Source: Chloroflexota bacterium
GTDB lineage: Bacteria; Chloroflexota; Dehalococcoidia; GIF9; UBA5629
Length of the DNA stretch: 18,328 nucleotides
Assembly: GCA_016875975.1 (NCBI GenBank)
Contig: VGOF01000006.1
Location: forward strand, 1-18,328
Direction: 5' to 3'
In this document: piece by piece, positions 13,414 through 18,328 of the stretch
Numbering within the stretch: position 1 is the stretch's first letter
Layout: each line of letters starts with the position of its first letter
The notes under the pieces: model-generated
Told to the model about the DNA's origin: nothing
Database searches by the model: none
The model's input: only the letters and a program-made list of their open reading frames with translations
Made by a program: the position numbers and the translations under genes

Positions 13414-15105
13414 TTACGCTAACTCGCCTCTGGCTTTCATCTTGGCTACCTCCTCCTCCCGTAATTTCCTCTTGAACAGTTTCAGGGTGACGGTGAGAGG
13501 CAGCTCTTCTCTAAATTCCACGAACCTGGGCACTGCATAGGGCGGTAGCTTTGCCTTGCAGTGGTTTATTATATCTTCTTCGGTAACCTTACCCTGGTAC
13601 TCTTTCTTGAGTCTGATAAAGGCTTTTATCCTCTCGCTGCCGGGGCGTTCCGGGTCGGGGATACCGATGGCTACTCCATCTCCCACGGCGGGATGTTCGT
13701 ATAGTATGTCATCTACCAGCCTGGTATATACCTTGAGTCCGGATATGTTAGCCATATCCTTAACGCGGTCGGTGATATAGAAATATCCGTCATCATCCAT
13801 TTTCACCACGTCTCCCGTTGGCAGCCAGCCGTCCACCAGTCCCTTTCCTACTTCAGGCCAGTACCCGATCATTACCTGTGGGCCCTTGACGTATAGCTCC
13901 CCTTCCTTGCCGGGCTCAGCGTCTTTGCCCGTCTCCAGGTCAATGATTCTGACATCGGTATCGGGGATAGGTATGCCTATGGAGCCGAACTTCTCCGCTT
14001 GCATGAAGCCGGTAATCTTGGAGAAGGAGGAGAGATTCATGTGCGTGCCGCCGCCGGTTTCGGTTAAACCATAGGCTTCGGTTATGGGCACACCGGTCTC
14101 CTGCCTGAATTTCTGAGCGATTTCCGGAGCTAGTGCGGCAGTGGTGGACATGAACATGGTGCTTATTCGCCCAAGCCCCTTTGCCACCAGCCTGGAATAC
14201 TGTGTGGGCACACATCCGCAGAAAAACGGGCGGTATTTCGTCAGCATTTGAACCAGTGTATCCATATCTCTGGGGTCTGGTATCAGGTATGCCTTCAATC
14301 CCCAGTAGGTTCCAAAGTGCAACATTAAATGACCGTACTGGTGGAACAGGGGAATGGGCAACATGCCAGAAGTCTTCCCTCTAATGCCAACCTTCAACGG
14401 CTCGTAGGACCAGGCGGTCTGGATTACCGCTGCCACACGGTTATAATGGGTTAACATAACACCCTTGGGCAGTCCCGTGGCACCGCCGGTAAAGGGCAGA
14501 ACGGCAAGGTCCTTCTTTGGATCAATATCGACTTCAGGAGCTTTCGGCTCATGACCGGCTATCAGATCCCTCAACTGGTATGTGCCCGGTATCTTCTTCA
14601 GAGCCGGCTCTTCCGCTGAATAATCGGCAACCGATGTGACCACGATGTTCTTCAGCTTGGTTTTATCTTTTATGGAGTTAACCACTTCCAGGGACATCTC
14701 GGAGCACACTACCGTCTCGGCGCCCGAGTCTCCGATTTCGTATATCAGGTCATCGGCTTTGTGCATTATGCTGCAGGGTACATGAGCAGCGCCGGCCTTC
14801 ATGGTGCCGAAATCGCTGATAATATACTGCGGGCTATTTGGCAAAATTGTGGCTACTTTATCTCCCTTCTTAACTCCCATGTCGGCGAGGGCGTTGGCAA
14901 AACTATCGGTAAGCTGCTTCATCTGGCTATAGGTTATCTCGTTTCCCAGGTAGTAACAGCATGCCTTATCCGGAAATTCAGCCGCAGAGGAATCTAACAG
15001 GCTGTGGACGGTTATCTGGGGATAGGGCTCCTTGGTATGCGGGAGCTTGTATGGCCCCATTTTGTACTGTTTGAGCCAGGGTTTTTCAGAAAGGGGAACA
15101 GCCAT
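13414..15105 (-). CDS. AMP-forming acyl-CoA ligase
   Basis: A 563-residue adenylate-forming ligase that converts a carboxylic acid, ATP and CoA to acyl-CoA. I choose ATG at 15105: AGGAGG sits seven bases upstream, while the GTG at 15111 overlaps the ribosome site too closely. Seen in the protein (numbering from the ATG): phosphate loop FTGGATGLPKG (about 205-215), adenine motif EAYGLTETGGG, hinge region GWLPTGDV followed by YITDRVKD, and a catalytic lysine about 21 residues before the end. Two late motifs are unusual: ISGLKVYTRLVDD replaces the common GG-x-NVYPREVE, and TVTLK replaces TxxGK, although the Arg and Lys themselves are kept. Overall it resembles long-chain or aryl acyl-CoA ligases. 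The start is 12 bases from the end of the AOR gene, which places it in an operon with AOR and alcohol dehydrogenase. Confidence 0.93.
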   Translation of the reverse strand: MAVPLSEKPWLKQYKMGPYKLPHTKEPYPQITVHSLLDSSAAEFPDKACCYYLGNEITYSQMKQLTDSFANALADMGVKKGDKVATILPNSPQYIISDFGTMKAGAAHVPCSIMHKADDLIYEIGDSGAETVVCSEMSLEVVNSIKDKTKLKNIVVTSVADYSAEEPALKKIPGTYQLRDLIAGHEPKAPEVDIDPKKDLAVLPFTGGATGLPKGVMLTHYNRVAAVIQTAWSYEPLKVGIRGKTSGMLPIPLFHQYGHLMLHFGTYWGLKAYLIPDPRDMDTLVQMLTKYRPFFCGCVPTQYSRLVAKGLGRISTMFMSTTAALAPEIAQKFRQETGVPITEAYGLTETGGGTHMNLSSFSKITGFMQAEKFGSIGIPIPDTDVRIIDLETGKDAEPGKEGELYVKGPQVMIGYWPEVGKGLVDGWLPTGDVVKMDDDGYFYITDRVKDMANISGLKVYTRLVDDILYEHPAVGDGVAIGIPDPERPGSERIKAFIRLKKEYQGKVTEEDIINHCKAKLPPYAVPRFVEFREELPLTVTLKLFKRKLREEEVAKMKARGELA

Positions 15106-15116
15106 GGTCACACCTC

Positions 15117-16973
15117 CTATATCTTGCCGATTACGAAGTCCAGCCCCAGCTCCTTTAGCTTTTCGGGCGTGGGCTTGGCCGTCTTCTTGTCCCAGCCCCG
15201 GAACTCGTAGTAGGCATCAAGCATCTCGTCCATCTTTTCCACTTTGTGGCCTTCAGCCGCTCCCTCTGGCAACGGGTCTTCGTACAGCCGTTTTGGCAGA
15301 GAGTCATCAGCCCGGGTGCATCCTTCCCTAACGCTGAATGCCCTGGCAAGATTGTAAATTCGCTCTCCGGTTTTCCTGAAGTCATTCACGGTGTAATCCC
15401 AGCCAACGCAATTTCCTATCATGTCAGCCCAATCTTGTGCAGCCAGCGCCATGCCCATGAATTTGCAGGTGCCCATGGCATCGAACATGGTGTTGGCATC
15501 CTCAAGGTCTTTCACTACCTTTGTCTCCTTGGGGTTTTCCACCATGGCGTCTTCGATTTTGCTGTCTTCAACGCAGAGGAAGGGGATATCTATGAAGGCG
15601 GGACCCTCGACATAGGCAGTGATGTGGTCGCCGCCGCGGTTGGCGGTTGCGAATGCCAGGCCGCATATCTTGGCTGCCCGGGGGTCGTAGGCAGGCATTT
15701 CCAGACCTTTGACGTGCATGGCGAATTTCTCAGTCCCCTTGCCCAGCTTCTTAGCCACTCTCATGGTCCCTTCAGCCAGCAGGTCTCCGATGCCTTCCCT
15801 GTTGGCTATCTTGGGTATCAACCTGGCTACTACGTCAGGGTCTCCGAATTTCAGCTCCAGTCCATCGGTTTGTGCCTTGGTCAGGATTCCCTTTTCATAG
15901 CATTCCATGGCAAAGGCGATGGTGCTGCCTGCGGAGATGACATCGAGTCCATATTCGTCGCACAGATTGTGTGCGTAAGTAACTGCCTCCAGGCTTTCCA
16001 GAGCACACATGGCGCCGAAGGCGCCGATGGTTTCAAACTCTGGCCCTTCACCCTTGCAGGCATAGGGGCCGCTCTTGACCACGCTAACTCTGCCGCAGCT
16101 AATGGGGCAGGCGTAGCAGTGTTTTCGGTCGGTGAGCAGGGTCTCGGTCAGCGTGATGCCGCTGATTTTCTCGATGTCTGGGAAGACGCCGGTTTGCCAG
16201 TTTCGGGTGGGGAAGCCGCCTCTGACGTTGATTAAGTCTGTGGCCATGGCGGTGCCGTATGTCTCCAGTGTGATTTTCAGCATGCTTTCGTTGACCAGGT
16301 CGTAGTTGGTCTTGGAAACCTCGCTGAATTTTTCCTTGTTGGCCACCTTGATTTCCTTGGAGCCTCTGACGGCGATGGCCTTGAGTTTCTTGGAACCCAT
16401 TACGGCTCCCACACCGCATCTGCCGGCGGCGCGGTGAAGGTCATTGATTATGCAGGCGTATTTGACCAGGTTTTCGCCGCCGACGCCGATGCAGGCTACC
16501 TCAAAGTCTTCGCCCAGCTCTTGCTTAATCAGGTTGTTGGTCTCGATGACGCTCTTGCCCCAGAGCTTGGAGGCGTCTTTCAGCTCGGCTTTACCTTCGT
16601 CTATCACCAGGTAGACTGGTTTGGGCGAAGCGCCCTTGAAGATAATGCCATCGAAACCGGTACACTTGAAATGCACTCCCCAGTTGCCACCGGAGTTAGC
16701 TTCCCCCCAGAAGCCGGTTAAGGGCGACTTGGTGACCACGCAGTATCTTCCGGCGCTGGGGGACTCAGTGCCGGTCAACGGGCCGGTCATGAAGATGAGA
16801 GCGTTGTCCGGGCCCAGCGGGTCAGCACCCTTGGGAACCTCATCCCATAGATATTTGGTCGCCAAGCCACTGCCGCCCAGGAACATTTTGCAGTCTTGTT
16901 CTTTGAGGGGTTCCTCAGCTATCTTGGAGTTTGATAAGTCAACCCTGAGAATTTTGCCCATAAAGCCGAACAT
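15117..16973 (-). CDS. Aldehyde:ferredoxin oxidoreductase (tungsten/molybdopterin)
   Basis: A 618-residue AOR-family enzyme that oxidises an aldehyde to its acid and reduces ferredoxin, or runs in reverse. AAAGGAGG lies one base from the ATG at 16979 and seven from the ATG at 16973, so the second is chosen. The N-terminal domain begins MFGFMGKILRVDLS, and GRYCVVTKSPLTGFWGEANS is the metallopterin-binding segment. The [4Fe-4S] cluster ligands are CYACPISC (Cys286, Cys289, Cys293) plus Cys503 in GTCKF. GPEFETIGAFG and NRGGDHITAY contain the glutamate and histidine positions known in the family. The length is normal. It starts 28 bases after the alcohol dehydrogenase stop and ends in the ribosome site of the acyl-CoA ligase. 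The neighbourhood suggests that it processes the aldehyde made by the dehydrogenase. Confidence 0.95.
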   Translation of the reverse strand: MFGFMGKILRVDLSNSKIAEEPLKEQDCKMFLGGSGLATKYLWDEVPKGADPLGPDNALIFMTGPLTGTESPSAGRYCVVTKSPLTGFWGEANSGGNWGVHFKCTGFDGIIFKGASPKPVYLVIDEGKAELKDASKLWGKSVIETNNLIKQELGEDFEVACIGVGGENLVKYACIINDLHRAAGRCGVGAVMGSKKLKAIAVRGSKEIKVANKEKFSEVSKTNYDLVNESMLKITLETYGTAMATDLINVRGGFPTRNWQTGVFPDIEKISGITLTETLLTDRKHCYACPISCGRVSVVKSGPYACKGEGPEFETIGAFGAMCALESLEAVTYAHNLCDEYGLDVISAGSTIAFAMECYEKGILTKAQTDGLELKFGDPDVVARLIPKIANREGIGDLLAEGTMRVAKKLGKGTEKFAMHVKGLEMPAYDPRAAKICGLAFATANRGGDHITAYVEGPAFIDIPFLCVEDSKIEDAMVENPKETKVVKDLEDANTMFDAMGTCKFMGMALAAQDWADMIGNCVGWDYTVNDFRKTGERIYNLARAFSVREGCTRADDSLPKRLYEDPLPEGAAEGHKVEKMDEMLDAYYEFRGWDKKTAKPTPEKLKELGLDFVIGKI

Positions 16974-17000
16974 GGTCATACCTCCTTTGTGTTGTACCTC

Positions 17001-18167
17001 TTAAAAGTCTATTGATTTTCCTTCGTAAGCGTAGTTGAAGAGCTTTACAGTCTCTTCTTCATTGGGCACCCTGGCAGAAACGATGAGGGAGCCGTCCGCC
17101 TGGACGTTGTCCATCAGCTTGGGCATGGCGGCATTCAGCTTGTCTTGCGGGATGCCCAGCTCCTTGAGGCTGGTAGGCTCATTGATTTCCTTAGCCAGTC
17201 CGCGTATAGCCTGGGCCAGGACTGCTGATGCCTTCTTACCTTTGGGGATATCGATGCCCAGAAAGCGGACTATGTCAGCCCATTGTTCTTCACGGGCATC
17301 ACCCATGAACTCGATGGTATAGGGTAGAAATAGTCCTACGGCTCTGCCGTGGGGCGTATGGAAGACACCTCCCAGAGAGTGGCCCATGGCGTGTGCCAGA
17401 GCTGCCAGCGAATTGACGAAGCCGATGCCTGCAATGGTGGCTGCATTAGCCATCTTTTCCCTGGCTTCCATGTCCTTGCCATCTTTGACTGCTTTGGGCA
17501 GGTATTGGAAAACAAGCTGGATAGCTTTTAGGCAGAGGCCATCGGTGAAGTCGTTCTTCCAGTTGCAGGTGAATCCTTCTACTGCATGTGTAAGGGCGTC
17601 CATGCCGGTATTTGAGGTGATGCCGGGTGGCATGGAGGCGGCACAGACCGGGTCGACAATAGCAATGTCAGGGACTATCTCGCGGTTTATCAGGCTTAGC
17701 TTACGCTGGTCGGCGGTATCGGTCAGCACTACGGCAAAAGTGACTTCGGCCCCTGTTCCTGACGTGGTAGGGACGCAGGCGATTTTGCATTTTTTGCCCA
17801 ATCCCAAATCCGTGATGAAGGGGTTTATCTCATCTGCCTTTATATCGGGCCTTTCGTATTCCACGCGCATGGCTTTGGCAGCGTCCATAACCGAGCCTCC
17901 GCCCACTGCCACCACCCAGTCCGGCTTGTACTGCTGCATCAATGCGATGCCTTTCTTTACCGTCTGCAATGACGGGTCAGGCTCTACTTCATCGAAAACC
18001 TGGCAATGCATCCCTGCCTGTGCCAGATGTTCCTTTACTTTGTCTATCAATCCCAGCCCGTTGATTATTTTATCGGTGACGATGAAGGCCGATTTTCCGG
18101 ATAATTCAGCCAGCTTCGATAGTGCATCTTCACCAAAAACTACCTGCGGAGCTGTAAAATACCACAT
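17001..18167 (-). CDS. Iron-containing alcohol dehydrogenase
   Basis: A 388-residue group III (Fe-dependent) alcohol dehydrogenase. The start at ATG 18167 is chosen because AGGAGG lies five bases upstream and MWYFTAPQVVFGEDAL is the normal family beginning; an in-frame upstream start at 18233 would add an unrelated 22 residues read from a hairpin. GGGSVMDAAK (89-98) binds the NAD(P) phosphates, and TTSGTGAEVT (134-143) is the second nucleotide motif. The metal ligands are Asp190 and His194 in GMDALTHAVE, His259 in LAHAMGH, and His273 in TPHG, all present. It would interconvert an alcohol and aldehyde with NAD(P)H in the cytoplasm. It is the first complete gene of the dehydrogenase, AOR and ligase run. 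Confidence 0.95.
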   Translation of the reverse strand: MWYFTAPQVVFGEDALSKLAELSGKSAFIVTDKIINGLGLIDKVKEHLAQAGMHCQVFDEVEPDPSLQTVKKGIALMQQYKPDWVVAVGGGSVMDAAKAMRVEYERPDIKADEINPFITDLGLGKKCKIACVPTTSGTGAEVTFAVVLTDTADQRKLSLINREIVPDIAIVDPVCAASMPPGITSNTGMDALTHAVEGFTCNWKNDFTDGLCLKAIQLVFQYLPKAVKDGKDMEAREKMANAATIAGIGFVNSLAALAHAMGHSLGGVFHTPHGRAVGLFLPYTIEFMGDAREEQWADIVRFLGIDIPKGKKASAVLAQAIRGLAKEINEPTSLKELGIPQDKLNAAMPKLMDNVQADGSLIVSARVPNEEETVKLFNYAYEGKSIDF

Positions 18168-18200
18168 GACTACCTCCTCGTCAGATTTCGAAAATGAGCT

Positions 18201-18227
18201 GAGTTGCGCTAGAAACTGGCGCAACTC
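18201..18227. promoter_or_regulatory. Nine-base-pair hairpin in the leader of the alcohol dehydrogenase gene
   Basis: GAGTTGCGC and GCGCAACTC form a perfect nine-base inverted repeat around a nine-base loop. It lies 22 bases beyond the stop of the upstream gene and about 33 bases before the dehydrogenase ATG. On the minus strand only a short TTTT occurs further on, so it may be an operator, an attenuator or a processing hairpin rather than a full terminator. Confidence 0.5.
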
Positions 18228-18249
18228 CATCAAGTATTCTGTTTAGATA

Positions 18250-18328
18250 TTAGTCAGGGAAGACGGTCTCAAACACGGTCATGCAGTTGACCAGCTCCAC
18301 GGCGGCGCGGGGCATCCTCATAATCTGT
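18250..18328 (-). CDS. C-terminal end of an unidentified protein (runs off window)
   Basis: The last 25 codons of a minus-strand gene entering from the right edge, ending TAA at 18250. The peptide reads QIMRMPRAAVELVNCMTVFE, then TVFPD. It is too short to identify. Its orientation and 82-base distance to the alcohol dehydrogenase suggest that it may belong to the same transcription unit. Confidence 0.5.
   Translation of the reverse strand, partial: QIMRMPRAAVELVNCMTVFETVFPD

Noticed and set aside
15246..16235. Plus-strand 329-aa open frame opposite the AOR gene
   Set aside because: Antisense shadow of the AOR coding sequence, whose cysteine ligands and pterin motif are intact.
17386..18246. 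Plus-strand 286-aa open frame opposite the alcohol dehydrogenase
   Set aside because: It is an antisense shadow of a gene with complete metal and cofactor motifs; it has Ser/Ala-rich composition and no ribosome site.

Overview
The window looks like a stretch of chromosome from a strictly anaerobic bacterium of moderate GC (coding regions mostly 55-60% GC by eye). The genes present are oxygen-sensitive or typical of anaerobes: a glycyl radical enzyme with its radical-SAM activase, a 4-hydroxybutyryl-CoA-dehydratase-type Fe-S/FAD enzyme, a tungsten-type aldehyde:ferredoxin oxidoreductase, an iron alcohol dehydrogenase and an FrhB-type Fe-S flavoprotein. This set, together with the many short palindromic intergenic repeats, resembles Dehalococcoidia-like Chloroflexota or another sediment or groundwater anaerobe. 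That placement is an impression, not a measurement. No rRNA, tRNA, CRISPR array or transposase gene was seen.

Layout. Bases 1-2.2 kb hold the start of a small membrane protein (minus), an alpha/beta hydrolase (plus), an isoprenylcysteine-methyltransferase-like membrane protein (minus) and a doubtful 99-aa reading frame. From 2.2 to 4.0 kb is a secreted M28-type metallopeptidase lipoprotein with a C-terminal PKD domain (plus). From 4.0 to 7.5 kb a two-gene minus-strand operon encodes a glycyl radical enzyme and its activase, driven by an exact TTGACA-17-TATAAT promoter. A small SHOCT-domain membrane protein (plus) is divergent from it. From 8.15 to 9.6 kb lies a 4-hydroxybutyryl-CoA dehydratase family enzyme (minus) with an extended -10 promoter. 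From 10.0 to 11.6 kb is an AT-rich gene for a secreted protein with a Ca-binding motif and a transglutaminase-like Cys-His-Asp core. It is bracketed by a pair of direct repeats and is probably acquired. The flanks and the spaces up to 13.4 kb are full of palindromic repeats and one heptanucleotide tandem array. From 12.1 to 18.3 kb all genes are on the minus strand: an FrhB-like Fe-S flavoprotein with an apparent C-terminal helix-turn-helix, an AMP-forming acyl-CoA ligase, an aldehyde:ferredoxin oxidoreductase, an iron alcohol dehydrogenase, and the last 25 codons of an upstream gene.

How they may work together (inference). The tightly packed alcohol dehydrogenase, AOR and acyl-CoA ligase form a logical alcohol -> aldehyde -> acid -> acyl-CoA route. 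Reduced ferredoxin from the AOR could pass to the FrhB-like flavoprotein. The glycyl radical enzyme keeps the catalytic Cys, Glu, His and Asp of glycerol/diol dehydratase-type eliminases but not the His-Ser pair expected for diol binding, and it lacks microcompartment genes. Its substrate is unknown and it is the most interesting candidate in the window. The dehydratase-like enzyme at 8.15-9.6 kb keeps all four Fe-S ligands of AbfD but has a changed active-site position, so it too may act on a different CoA ester.
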